A stretch of 19,178 bases of DNA from Microbacteriaceae bacterium. GTDB taxonomy: Bacteria; Actinomycetota; Actinomycetes; Actinomycetales; Microbacteriaceae. The stretch covers positions 1 through 19,178 of the forward strand of contig JALRLI010000014.1 in NCBI GenBank assembly GCA_023254555.1, read 5' to 3'. This document shows, piece by piece, positions 1 through 7,511 of the stretch; positions within the stretch are counted from its first letter, which is position 1, and every line of letters begins with the position of its first letter. The notes under the pieces are model-generated. The model saw only the letters and a list, made by a program, of their open reading frames with translations, was not told where the DNA came from and did not search any database. A program made the position numbers and the translations under genes.

Positions 1-513
1 GAGCTCTCGAATTACAGAATCGATGCCACCAGCTTGCAGGGCAGCGAGTGCAATCGAACGCTGCGCTGCCGAAGCCCAGCTGTCTCTCGCATGCGACTCC
101 CGGTCGAGCAGTCGGGCCGCAGTTTGGCTAATCGCGATGAACGGTGTTGAGTAGGGAACCCTGAACAGTGGAAGCCCGAGGTCTTGACACGCAGTGATAA
201 TCCCCTCAGGGATGCGCGTATACGTGAAGTTGACCGCGAAACCGAGCGCACAGACGCCAGCCTCGACAAGGCGTTGCACATAGCTCCGCTGTTCTGAGCG
301 TGATTCAGTATCCCTGCTGAACTGAGCGCCGGTGGTTAGCAGAACCGTGCGTGGAGTCAGAAACGGCGTCGGGTCGAGAAGGTCGCTGCTGTGCACCCAC
401 TGCACTGGAGCGCTCGCAACCTCGGCGTCACCGATGCTCGTAATTTGCACGAGCTCGAGCTGGTACTGCTTGAGCAGCAACCCCAGCTCAATCGTGGCGC
501 TGTGTGACTTCAA
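1..513 (-). CDS. PucR-family transcriptional regulator, N-terminal part (C-terminus outside window)
   Basis: Reading the minus strand from a TTG at 513-511 gives 171 uninterrupted codons to the window edge. Residues around 32-65 carry the PucR N-terminal signature: a VxWVH stretch, then LLDPTPFL, then a VLLTTGAQF segment, which match the pattern of PucR/purine catabolism regulator N-terminal domains. The TTG is the only start after an in-frame stop at 534-532, and an AGGAG ribosome binding site lies 7 bases before it. The C-terminal helix-turn-helix expected of PucR proteins would be left of the window, so DNA binding cannot be seen. The gene is divergent from gabT-gabD. From memory, a PucR-type GabR controls the gab genes in Corynebacterium glutamicum, so this is probably the GABA-responsive regulator. 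That role is inferred from position. Confidence 0.85.
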   Translation of the reverse strand, partial: MKSHSATIELGLLLKQYQLELVQITSIGDAEVASAPVQWVHSSDLLDPTPFLTPRTVLLTTGAQFSRDTESRSEQRSYVQRLVEAGVCALGFAVNFTYTRIPEGIITACQDLGLPLFRVPYSTPFIAISQTAARLLDRESHARDSWASAAQRSIALAALQAGGIDSVIREL

Positions 514-667
514 CTCACTTCTCCTGAATCCTCAAATAACGTGTTGCCACAATGTCGAATATATTGCGGATAGTTAACCATTTTGGCAGATGTCTGAAGA
601 GAAGCGCATACGTAAGCTTGAAAGTCATGCGCGTTATCTTGCGCGTCCAAATTTCTCAGGAGGAAAG
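514..667. promoter_or_regulatory. Divergent regulatory region between the PucR-type gene and gabT
   Basis: This 154-base gap must hold promoters for both directions. Visible elements are an AT-rich palindrome AATATATT at 558-565, which can be read as TATATT on both strands, a GTTAAC palindrome at 573-578, a TTGCCA at 544-549 that could be a plus-strand -35 box, and a 7-base direct repeat TGCGCGT at 628-634 and 640-646 (12-base period). A strong AGGAGG ribosome binding site at 658-663 precedes gabT. No -35/-10 pair with standard spacing stands out, so exact promoters are not assigned. Confidence 0.45.
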
Positions 668-2011
668 ATGTCAGCAACAATTCAGGGCGGCCCATCGCTC
701 GCTCAGGAACGCAAGCTCGTTACCAGCATTCCAGGCCCTAAATCTCAAGAACTTTTAGACCGCAAGAACAGCGCAGTTGCTGCTGGCGTCGGTCTTGCGT
801 ATCCAGCCTTCATCGTCGCAGCTGGTGGCGGAGTTATGGTCGATGCTGACGGCAACTCGCTGATTGATCTCGGCTCGGGCATCGCGGTTACCGGTGTTGG
901 TAACGCTGCACCAGCTGTCGTTGAAGCAGTGCAAGATCAGGTCGCGAAGTTCACTCACACCTGTTTCACTCTTACTCCGTACGAGGCATACGTTGATGTT
1001 GCCGAGAAGTTAAATGAGCTGACTCCTGGCTCACACGACAAGCGTTCGGCGCTGTTCAATTCGGGCGCTGAAGCCCTCGAAAACGCGGTGAAAATCGCCC
1101 GTCACTTCACCAAGAAGCAGGCGATCGTGGTGTTTGACCATGGTTACCACGGTCGCACGAACCTGACCATGGCTATGACCGCTAAAAACATTCCGTACAA
1201 GAGCGGATTCGGTCCTTTCGCACCTGAGGTCTACCGAATTCCTGGCTCGTACCCCTACCGCGACGGCCTCTCGGGTGCTGAAGCGGCAAAGCGTGCAATC
1301 CTGGCAATCGAGAAGCAGGTGGGAGCTGAAAACCTCGCCGCTGTAGTTATCGAGCCCATTCAGGGTGAGGGTGGATTCATCGTTCCGGCAGACGGATTCT
1401 TGCCAGCACTCGCCGAATGGTGCAAGGCGAACAACGTTGTCTTCGTCCTAGACGAGGTCCAGACCGGCTTCGCCCGTACCGGCAAAATGTTCGCTGCGGA
1501 CTACGAAGGCGTCACAGCCGATCTCGTTACCACTGCGAAGGGAATCGCGGGTGGTATGCCACTTTCAGCAGTCACCGGCCGCGCAGACATTATGAATTCA
1601 GCGCACGCTGGTGGATTCGGTGGTACCTACGCAGGTAGCCCAGTTGCCACGCGCGCCGCACTTGCGACAATCGAGACCTATGCCAAGGAAAACCTTGCTG
1701 ACCGAGCCAACCAAATTGGTGAGATCATCAGCTTCACCTTCAGCGATCTCCAGAAGAGCGATTCACGCATCGGCGATATCCGCGGTCGTGGCGCAATGAT
1801 GGCGATTGAGCTTGTCAAAGCTGGCACGAACGAACCAGATGCTGAGCTCACCGGCAAGATTGCAGCCGAAGCGTTCAAGCAGGGTGTTATTTTGCTCACC
1901 TGTGGCACCTATGGAAACGTCATTCGCTTCTTGCCTCCACTCAGCATCAGTGATGATTTGCTTCGTGAGGGTCTCGGAGTTGTTGTAGACCTCATCAAGG
2001 CAAACGCATAA
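668..2011 (+). CDS. gabT: 4-aminobutyrate aminotransferase (GabT)
   Basis: This PLP enzyme of aminotransferase class III transfers the amino group of GABA to 2-oxoglutarate, giving succinate semialdehyde and glutamate in the cytoplasm. The protein has 447 residues, the usual size for actinobacterial GabT. Seen in order: NSGAEALENAVKIAR (cofactor-phosphate region), a GYHGRT motif, VFVLDEVQTGF with the PLP-contacting Asp262, and TTAKGIAGGMPLSA with the Schiff-base Lys291. The ATG at 668 is chosen because AGGAGG lies directly upstream. An open frame reaches back to 590, but its 26 extra residues match nothing in the family and would run through the ribosome binding site. gabD follows after 48 bases. 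Class III enzymes for other omega-amino acids are the alternative, but the adjacent succinate semialdehyde dehydrogenase favours GABA. Confidence 0.93.
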   Translation: MSATIQGGPSLAQERKLVTSIPGPKSQELLDRKNSAVAAGVGLAYPAFIVAAGGGVMVDADGNSLIDLGSGIAVTGVGNAAPAVVEAVQDQVAKFTHTCFTLTPYEAYVDVAEKLNELTPGSHDKRSALFNSGAEALENAVKIARHFTKKQAIVVFDHGYHGRTNLTMAMTAKNIPYKSGFGPFAPEVYRIPGSYPYRDGLSGAEAAKRAILAIEKQVGAENLAAVVIEPIQGEGGFIVPADGFLPALAEWCKANNVVFVLDEVQTGFARTGKMFAADYEGVTADLVTTAKGIAGGMPLSAVTGRADIMNSAHAGGFGGTYAGSPVATRAALATIETYAKENLADRANQIGEIISFTFSDLQKSDSRIGDIRGRGAMMAIELVKAGTNEPDAELTGKIAAEAFKQGVILLTCGTYGNVIRFLPPLSISDDLLREGLGVVVDLIKANA

Positions 2012-2059
2012 GCGTCTTCCCCAGCTCCTAGAGTCAGAACAACAGAAAAAGGGATGTTC

Positions 2060-3535
2060 ATGTCAACAGTGAGCGTTCAAGAGCAAGACCTGCTCGCACG
2101 CGTGCAAGACGGCCTATACATCAACGGGCAGTGGCAGCCTTCGTCATCGGGTGAGACCATCGAGGTTCATGATCCCTCGACGAATCAGGTCATCAAAACC
2201 ATCGCTGATGCGACGGTCGAAGACGCAGTTCGTGCGCTCGACGCAGCAGTTGCGGTGCAAGATGACTGGGCGAACACCGCACCTCGTGTGCGAGGCGAAA
2301 TTCTTCGCAGAGCATTCGACCTCTTGATGGAGCGCAAAGATGACTTTGCGTTGCTGATGACCATTGAGATGGGAAAACCGCTGCCAGAAGCGCTCGGCGA
2401 AGTGGCGTATGGAGGGGAGTTCCTTCGTTGGTTCAGCGAAGAAGCGGTTCGCATCAGCGGTCGCTATGGCTCAAACCCTGAAGGCACCGGCACGATTGTC
2501 GTATCGCAGCAGCCTGTCGGCCCCTGCTACTTCATTACGCCATGGAACTTCCCGTTGGCCATGGCGACGCGTAAAATCGCGCCCGCGCTCGCTGCTGGGT
2601 GCACCGTTGTCATCAAGCCGGCTGGTCTCACCCCGCTGACCACGATGTTCTTTGCTCAGCTACTTGAAGAGGCCGGTCTGCCCAAGGGCGTGGTGAACGT
2701 CATTACCACCACCAAGTCAGGTGGGGTTTCAACGGCACTGCTGAGCGATCCACGTCTTCGTAAGCTCTCGTTTACTGGTTCGACGCCAGTGGGTGTTCGC
2801 CTTCTCGAGCAGGCTGCTCAGGGAGTGCTTCGCACTTCGATGGAGTTGGGTGGCAACGCGCCCTTCGTCGTGTTCGATGACGCAGATCTCGATCGCGCAG
2901 TCGATGGTGCCATGGTTGCGAAATTCCGCAACATTGGTCAGGCCTGCACCGCAGCGAACCGATTCATCGTGCACGAGAGTGTCGCTGATGAGTTCGCTCA
3001 GCGCGTCGCAGATCGAGTGAAGGCGATGAAGATCGGACGCGGCACCGAAGAGGGCGTCAATATTGGCCCGCTCATCGATGACAAGGCAGTCGAAACTTCG
3101 GCTCGTCTCGTTGCAGATGCACTTGATACGGGCGCAGAGTTGCTCACCGGTGGCAATGCGGTTGAAGGGCCTGGGTCGTTCTACGAGCCGACGGTGCTCG
3201 ACAAGTTGTCACCCCAGTCGGCAATCCTTCGTAAAGAAATCTTCGGACCAGTGCTCGGCATCATCCGTTTCAAGACCGAAGAAGAGGCAATTGAGATTGC
3301 GAACAACACCGAATACGGTCTCATGAGCTATGTCTTCACTGAGAACATAGACCGCGGACATCGCATGATCGAGAAGCTTCAAACGGGAATGATGGGTCTG
3401 AATACCGGGCTCGTCTCCAACGCAGCAGCTCCATTTGGTGGCGTCAAGCAATCGGGTCTTGGTCGCGAGGGCGGTGCGGAAGGAATCCACGAGTTCCTCT
3501 CAACGAAGTACACGCTCATCCCGCGCAAAGCCTAG
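2060..3535 (+). CDS. gabD: Succinate-semialdehyde dehydrogenase, NAD(P)+ (GabD)
   Basis: This aldehyde dehydrogenase superfamily enzyme oxidises succinate semialdehyde to succinate, finishing GABA breakdown and feeding the TCA cycle. The 491-residue length is normal. Seen: ITPWNFP in the cofactor-binding fold (Trp162, Asn163), MELGGNAP with the general base Glu262, GQACTAANR with the catalytic Cys296, and a KEIFGPVL segment near the C-terminus. Two ATGs are possible, at 2054 and 2060. The second is preferred because the AAAAAGGG purine stretch at 2046-2053 touches the first ATG but leaves 6 bases before the second. It lies 48 bases after gabT with no terminator between, so the pair is probably one transcript. 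A GABA permease gene, often the third gab gene, is not present in the window. Confidence 0.93.
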   Translation: MSTVSVQEQDLLARVQDGLYINGQWQPSSSGETIEVHDPSTNQVIKTIADATVEDAVRALDAAVAVQDDWANTAPRVRGEILRRAFDLLMERKDDFALLMTIEMGKPLPEALGEVAYGGEFLRWFSEEAVRISGRYGSNPEGTGTIVVSQQPVGPCYFITPWNFPLAMATRKIAPALAAGCTVVIKPAGLTPLTTMFFAQLLEEAGLPKGVVNVITTTKSGGVSTALLSDPRLRKLSFTGSTPVGVRLLEQAAQGVLRTSMELGGNAPFVVFDDADLDRAVDGAMVAKFRNIGQACTAANRFIVHESVADEFAQRVADRVKAMKIGRGTEEGVNIGPLIDDKAVETSARLVADALDTGAELLTGGNAVEGPGSFYEPTVLDKLSPQSAILRKEIFGPVLGIIRFKTEEEAIEIANNTEYGLMSYVFTENIDRGHRMIEKLQTGMMGLNTGLVSNAAAPFGGVKQSGLGREGGAEGIHEFLSTKYTLIPRKA

Positions 3536-3551
3536 ATGATAAATAGAAATA

Positions 3552-3592
3552 GCCCTCGGTGTCGCAAAGATGCCGGGGGCGTTTCTACTTTT
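3552..3592. terminator. Probable bidirectional terminator between gabD and rsmD
   Basis: Positions 3552-3563 pair with 3569-3580 over 12 base pairs (three of them G-T) around a GCAAA loop. The plus-strand tail is T-rich (GTTTCTACTTTT). On the minus strand the hairpin is followed by TTTCTATTTAT, so it can also stop transcripts from rsmD. It lies 16 bases after the gabD stop and the rsmD stop overlaps its tail, as expected for a shared terminator of convergent genes. Confidence 0.75.
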
Positions 3593-4184
3593 GTATTCGT
3601 GATTCGCTCGTTGTCCGTGCCTGCCAAACCAGGGTCTCGCCGTATCGTTTTTCGCGAATCTTGCTCAGGCCGTCGGGCCACCTGGGCTCGGGTGACCTAC
3701 TGCTGCGCTCAACAATCAGGATGGCATCCGCGGCTGCATGGCGCACAGCAAGATTTAATGTTTCGCCGAGCTCAACCTCACTGAGTTCGTAGGGGGGATC
3801 TGCAAAAATAATGTCCCAGCTCCGGCGCTCAGCCGAGAGGTAACTCTTCACAGAACTTTTCGCGACCTCTACCAGAAGTCGATTGTGCGCACTGGGATTT
3901 GACTCGACGGCGGATTGAACTTTTTTTGCATTTCGTTTGCAAACCATTGCGGCATTTACATCATTCTCTACCAGCACGACGGTGGTTGCCCCCCTGCTCG
4001 CAGCCTCTAGACCGAGAGCGCCACTCCCGGCGTACAGATCGAGCACTCGCGCCCCATCGAGTGCATCCATTGCCTCGAGAGACGAAAAGATTGCCTCACG
4101 TACGCGATCGCTTGTGGGTCGGGTGCCAGACTTTGGCACTTCAAGCGTGAGCGATCCGGCAGCGCCAGAGATGATTCTTGTCAC
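3585..4184 (-). CDS. rsmD: 16S rRNA (guanine(966)-N2)-methyltransferase (RsmD)
   Basis: The protein methylates G966 of 16S rRNA on assembled small subunits using S-adenosylmethionine. It begins TRIISG, the usual RsmD N-terminus (T/M-R-I-I-x-G), followed by TRPTSDRVREAIFSSL. The SAM-binding motif DLYAGSGALGLE is at residues 49-60 and the catalytic DPPY motif at 129-132. The GTG at 4184-4182 gives 199 residues, the normal family length. Another GTG at 4214 would add ten residues (LAIDATLVD and the start) that do not resemble the family. Neither has a ribosome binding site, but a TACGCT box 7 bases before the 4184 start suggests leaderless expression. It points away from recG and towards gabD, whereas in many actinobacteria rsmD is co-directional with recG and coaD. 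Confidence 0.9.
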   Translation of the reverse strand: MTRIISGAAGSLTLEVPKSGTRPTSDRVREAIFSSLEAMDALDGARVLDLYAGSGALGLEAASRGATTVVLVENDVNAAMVCKRNAKKVQSAVESNPSAHNRLLVEVAKSSVKSYLSAERRSWDIIFADPPYELSEVELGETLNLAVRHAAADAILIVERSSRSPEPRWPDGLSKIREKRYGETLVWQARTTSESRIQK

Positions 4185-4191
4185 ATCAACG

Positions 4192-4197
4192 AGCGTA
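4192..4197 (-). promoter_or_regulatory. TANNNT -10 box for leaderless rsmD
   Basis: On the minus strand TACGCT lies 7 bases before the family-supported GTG start of rsmD, close to the distance at which transcription would begin on the start codon itself. There is no Shine-Dalgarno sequence. No convincing -35 element is seen. Confidence 0.4.
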
Positions 4198-4269
4198 GCG
4201 TCAATAGCCAGCACTCATTCAGCATGCGCCGCCCCGAATATCCAGCGCCGTGGGGTTCGATGCGGCGGT

Positions 4270-4275
4270 TAGGGT
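4270..4275 (+). promoter_or_regulatory. TANNNT -10 box for leaderless recG
   Basis: TAGGGT ends exactly 6 bases before the GTG start of recG at 4282, so transcription would be expected to begin at the start codon. No ribosome binding site precedes recG. The same box and spacing recur before coaD and the yceD-like gene. Confidence 0.55.
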
Positions 4276-4281
4276 TATTGC

Positions 4282-6411
4282 GTGAGTACGCTGACCCTCG
4301 ATACGAAACTGGTGACCGTCGCCGGCGGAAAAACCGCGAAGGCGTTACAGTCGGCGTTTGGCTTCGAAACCGTGCGCGAGCTCCTCCAGCACTACCCGCG
4401 CCGGTACAGCAGCCGCGGGGATTTGACGAACTTGAACGACCTACCGGTGGGTGAGACGGTGACCGTGGTAGCTCAGGTTCTAGATGTGCGAGAGCGCAGT
4501 ATGAAAGCTCGCAGGGGTGGCATCCTTGAGGTGCGAATAACCGATGGCACAGGCATTCTCAACCTGACGTTCTTCAACCAGCAATGGCGGGCGCGCGAAT
4601 TGACCGCGGGTCGGCGGGGCATGTTCGCCGGAAAAGTAGGTGAGTATCGGGGCAACATTCAACTTGCGCACCCGGCCTACGAGTTATTTGCAGAGGATGA
4701 TCAACCTGACAATGCAGCGGCACTTGATGAGGCTGCAGCGAAAGCCTGGGCAACCAAGCCAATCCCGATCTACCCTGCGACCTCCTCGGTGAATTCTTGG
4801 GCGTTGGCGCGAGTAATTGCGCTTGTTCTGGATGGGCTGGGGCCAATTGAAGATCCGATTCCAGAGGAGGTGCGAAGCTCAGAAAAACTTCTGAGCCTTG
4901 ATACCGCCCTGCAACAGATTCACCAGCCAAAAAATGATCAGGAATGGCGAGAGGCTCGGCGCACCCTTCGCTTCCACGAAGCGTTTTTACTGCAGCTGGC
5001 GCTGCTTGCCAAAAAACGTGATGAACAGAATCAGACTGCAAAGGCCTGGCCGTTCAATCCAGACGGCTACATCCGAGCCCTCGATGAATCACTCCCCTTC
5101 GCGCTGACTGAGGAACAGCTCGAGGTCGGCGCGCGAATCTCGGCTGAACTTTCAGAGGCGACACCAATGCACCGGTTAGTTCAGGGCGAGGTTGGCTCAG
5201 GAAAAACACTTGTCGCGCTCAGGGCGATGCTCCAGATTGCAGAGGCTGGGGGGCAGGCAGCGCTGCTCGCACCGACTGAGGTGCTCGCGGCTCAGCATTT
5301 CAGGTCAATCGTGCGCACGCTAGGCCCCGACCTTTCGGCAGCAATTGCACCCGTGCTCATCACCGGTCAAATGCCGGCCGCTGAGAAGAAGAGAGCTCTG
5401 CTTTCAGCGGCATCTGGCAACTCCAGAATCATCGTCGGCACGCACGCTCTCATGAGCGATCAGACACAGTTCTTTGACCTTGGACTTATCGTGATAGATG
5501 AGCAGCATCGATTCGGGGTGGAACAACGCGAACGGCTGCGACTGAAAGCACATGTCGCCCCGCACATCCTGGTTCTGACGGCGACGCCGATTCCTCGAAC
5601 CGTGGCGCTTACGGCGTTTGGCGATCTCGACGTCAGCACGATTCGAAACGTACCGGGAGGCAGAGCTGGAATCGTCAGCCACGTCGCCGCGCTCGCCGAT
5701 CATCCAACTTGGGAACAACGCGCCTGGCTACGCGCAGCTGAAGAGATTGATGCAGGACATCAAGTTTTTGTCGTATGCCCGGCAATCGAATCAGGGTCAG
5801 AATCGGCGAATGTCACAGACACTCTCGAATTGGTTCGCAGCCACGCAGCTCTCTCGAAGTTTCGGTCAGCTGCGCTCACCGGAGCCATGAGCAGCGACGA
5901 AAAAGAATCGGTGATGACCGCATTCTCGGCGGGAGAGATTGACCTGTTGGTTGCGACAACCGTGATTGAGGTGGGAGTGGACGTTCCCAACGCAACGTTG
6001 ATGATTGTGCGCGATGCTGATCGCTTCGGTGTTTCGCAGCTGCATCAGCTTCGCGGCAGGGTTGGCCGCGGGCAGAAAGCTGGGCTGTGCATTTTCATCA
6101 CCGGCGCCGAGAAAGAAACTTTGGCTCGAGAACGTGTTGAAGCAGTATCCGCGACCACAGATGGATTCGAACTCGCTCAACGAGATCTCGAGCTGCGGCA
6201 GGAGGGAGACGTGCTTGGCGCTGCGCAATCAGGAGGTCGCTCCACCCTCCGTCTGCTGCGAGTAGCAAAAGACGCAGACATTATTGAACGGGCACACACC
6301 GCCGCTGACCTCGTTCTGAACCAACTCGGAGATGCGCCGCTGCCTGCGGAGCTCGCGACTGCAATCAAAAAATCTTTCGGTGAATCCACTCAGAATCTCA
6401 GTAAATCTTAG
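4282..6411 (+). CDS. recG: ATP-dependent DNA helicase RecG
   Basis: RecG is a double-stranded DNA translocase that remodels stalled replication forks and branch-migrates Holliday junctions. The 709-residue protein has the family layout. An N-terminal wedge/OB-fold part includes an LLQHYPRRY segment near residues 34-42. The Walker A motif is GEVGSGKT at 302-309 and the DEQH box (DEQHRFG) starts at Asp406. TATPIPRT follows, and then the second helicase domain with a VIEVGVDVPNA segment and the arginine-rich QLRGRVGRG motif. The GTG at 4282 has no ribosome binding site but a TAGGGT box 6 bases upstream, so leaderless expression is likely. coaD starts 24 bases after the stop. rsmD is divergent, with 97 bases between the two start codons. 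Confidence 0.97.
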   Translation: MSTLTLDTKLVTVAGGKTAKALQSAFGFETVRELLQHYPRRYSSRGDLTNLNDLPVGETVTVVAQVLDVRERSMKARRGGILEVRITDGTGILNLTFFNQQWRARELTAGRRGMFAGKVGEYRGNIQLAHPAYELFAEDDQPDNAAALDEAAAKAWATKPIPIYPATSSVNSWALARVIALVLDGLGPIEDPIPEEVRSSEKLLSLDTALQQIHQPKNDQEWREARRTLRFHEAFLLQLALLAKKRDEQNQTAKAWPFNPDGYIRALDESLPFALTEEQLEVGARISAELSEATPMHRLVQGEVGSGKTLVALRAMLQIAEAGGQAALLAPTEVLAAQHFRSIVRTLGPDLSAAIAPVLITGQMPAAEKKRALLSAASGNSRIIVGTHALMSDQTQFFDLGLIVIDEQHRFGVEQRERLRLKAHVAPHILVLTATPIPRTVALTAFGDLDVSTIRNVPGGRAGIVSHVAALADHPTWEQRAWLRAAEEIDAGHQVFVVCPAIESGSESANVTDTLELVRSHAALSKFRSAALTGAMSSDEKESVMTAFSAGEIDLLVATTVIEVGVDVPNATLMIVRDADRFGVSQLHQLRGRVGRGQKAGLCIFITGAEKETLARERVEAVSATTDGFELAQRDLELRQEGDVLGAAQSGGRSTLRLLRVAKDADIIERAHTAADLVLNQLGDAPLPAELATAIKKSFGESTQNLSKS

Positions 6412-6423
6412 GTGCTCGTCAGT

Positions 6424-6429
6424 TACTCT
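6424..6429 (+). promoter_or_regulatory. TANNNT -10 box for leaderless coaD
   Basis: TACTCT ends exactly 6 bases before the coaD ATG at 6436. It lies in the 24-base gap after recG and could let coaD be transcribed on its own. There is no Shine-Dalgarno sequence before the ATG. Confidence 0.5.
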
Positions 6430-6435
6430 TCTGCT

Positions 6436-6915
6436 ATGCCAACTATCGCTGTCGTTCCTGGTTCATTTGACCCTGTCACTCTCGGTCACATCGACGTCAT
6501 TCGAAGGGCTACGAAAGTCTTTGATGAGGTGCACGTGCTCATTGTGCACAACCCTGACAAAGACGCGTTGCTTCCGATGAATGAGCGTGTGCGCCTTATG
6601 GAGGAAGCACTGGAAGAAGCCGGTCTGAGCAACAAAGCCACAGTTGCCTCGTATTCGGTTGGTCTGCTGGTTGACTACTGCACGGATGTGGGCGCTAAGG
6701 TGCTCGTCAAGGGCATCCGCTCACAAATTGACGTTGCCTACGAGACACCAATGGTGATTATGAACCGCAGTCTCGCCGATATTGAGACCGTGTTCTTGCT
6801 GACCGACCCACAGCACGCCCACGTCTCTAGCTCGTTGGTGCGCGAGGTGGCCGCTCTCGGCGGCGATGTGAGCCCCTACGTGCCAAAGGGTGTCGCGACC
6901 TTCCTGACAGCCTAG
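6436..6915 (+). CDS. coaD: Pantetheine-phosphate adenylyltransferase (CoaD, PPAT)
   Basis: CoaD joins 4'-phosphopantetheine and ATP to make dephospho-CoA, the penultimate step of coenzyme A synthesis. It is a cytosolic nucleotidyltransferase of the Rossmann type. The 159-residue protein starts MPTIAVVPGSFDPVTLGH, carrying the phosphate-binding GSFDP and the (T/H)xGH motif as TLGH. The family's second conserved region appears as KGIRSQIDVAYE...MNRSL, and the C-terminal nucleotide motif as SSSLVRE. The frame could open at a GTG at 6412, but the eight extra residues are foreign to the family, while ATG 6436 gives the standard N-terminus and has the TACTCT leaderless-type box. It lies between recG and the yceD-like gene, a common actinobacterial order. 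Confidence 0.96.
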   Translation: MPTIAVVPGSFDPVTLGHIDVIRRATKVFDEVHVLIVHNPDKDALLPMNERVRLMEEALEEAGLSNKATVASYSVGLLVDYCTDVGAKVLVKGIRSQIDVAYETPMVIMNRSLADIETVFLLTDPQHAHVSSSLVREVAALGGDVSPYVPKGVATFLTA

Positions 6916-6928
6916 GGCGAACATCCAC

Positions 6929-6934
6929 TAACAT
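6929..6934 (+). promoter_or_regulatory. TANNNT -10 box for the leaderless yceD-like gene
   Basis: TAACAT ends exactly 6 bases before the GTG start at 6941. A CTGACA at 6904-6909 could be a weak -35 element, although the 19-base spacing is long. No ribosome binding site is present. Confidence 0.5.
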
Positions 6935-6940
6935 TGCCAC

Positions 6941-7468
6941 GTGGCTGAGTCTCCGTATTTTGAAAATGTTCACGACCTCATCAATAGGCCTGGTGAGATG
7001 CGTGAACGCGAGCACGATTTTGCAGTTCCGGCGCAGCTCGGTGAAGGATTAATTTCAGTCCCCAAGGGTGCACTGATGCACTTGTCGGTTCGATTAGAGT
7101 CGGTGCACGAGGGGATTCTGGCCACGGCAGAGGTGCAAACGACGGCGCATGGCGAGTGTGGAAGGTGCCTCGAGCCCTTCGATCAGAGCCTCCAACTCGA
7201 ATTTCAAGAACTTTTCGCGTATTCTGTTCAGGAAGGTGATGAGTACGGAGTTCACGGCGACCACGTGGATCTTGAACCCCCGCTCAGAGACGCAGTGGTT
7301 TTATCGCTGCCGTTTCAACCTGTTTGCCGCCCAGACTGCCTGGGCATCGACCCTGTAACGGGGGAGAAACGGCAACAAGGTGACGTTGAAGTCGCGTCCG
7401 ACGAGATTGATTCTCGGTGGGATGCGCTTTCAAAGTTCATGACAACGACAGACAGCGATGACGAATAA
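6941..7468 (+). CDS. YceD/DUF177-family protein
   Basis: The 175-residue protein belongs to the YceD (DUF177) family, which is nearly always encoded directly before rpmF. In plants and bacteria the family has been linked to 23S rRNA accumulation and ribosome assembly, but its biochemical role is unsettled. The four family cysteines are visible as GECGRCLEPF (Cys73, Cys76) and PVCRPDCLGI (Cys129, Cys133), which probably bind a metal. The N-terminus has the expected HDLINRPGEMRE segment and the C-terminus is acidic (TTTDSDDE). The GTG start at 6941 is supported by the TAACAT box 6 bases upstream and 25 bases of clearance from coaD. rpmF follows after 43 bases. The family call is firm and the function is not. 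Confidence 0.9.
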   Translation: MAESPYFENVHDLINRPGEMREREHDFAVPAQLGEGLISVPKGALMHLSVRLESVHEGILATAEVQTTAHGECGRCLEPFDQSLQLEFQELFAYSVQEGDEYGVHGDHVDLEPPLRDAVVLSLPFQPVCRPDCLGIDPVTGEKRQQGDVEVASDEIDSRWDALSKFMTTTDSDDE

Positions 7469-7511
7469 CACGCGTCACCCGCGAGAAGACTAGAAAAGAA
7501 ACGAGAGAAAA

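Noticed and set aside
12..281. 89-codon minus-strand open frame inside the PucR-type gene
   Set aside because: Serine/arginine-rich translation typical of an out-of-frame shadow. The overlapping frame gives an unmistakable PucR N-terminal domain.
590..667. N-terminal extension of gabT by 26 codons from an ATG at 590
   Set aside because: It runs through the AGGAGG ribosome binding site and adds residues unlike any GabT. The ATG at 668 is better in every respect.
4574..5041. 155-codon minus-strand open frame inside recG
   Set aside because: It overlaps the recG OB-fold and linker region entirely, has no ribosome binding site and no recognisable motif.
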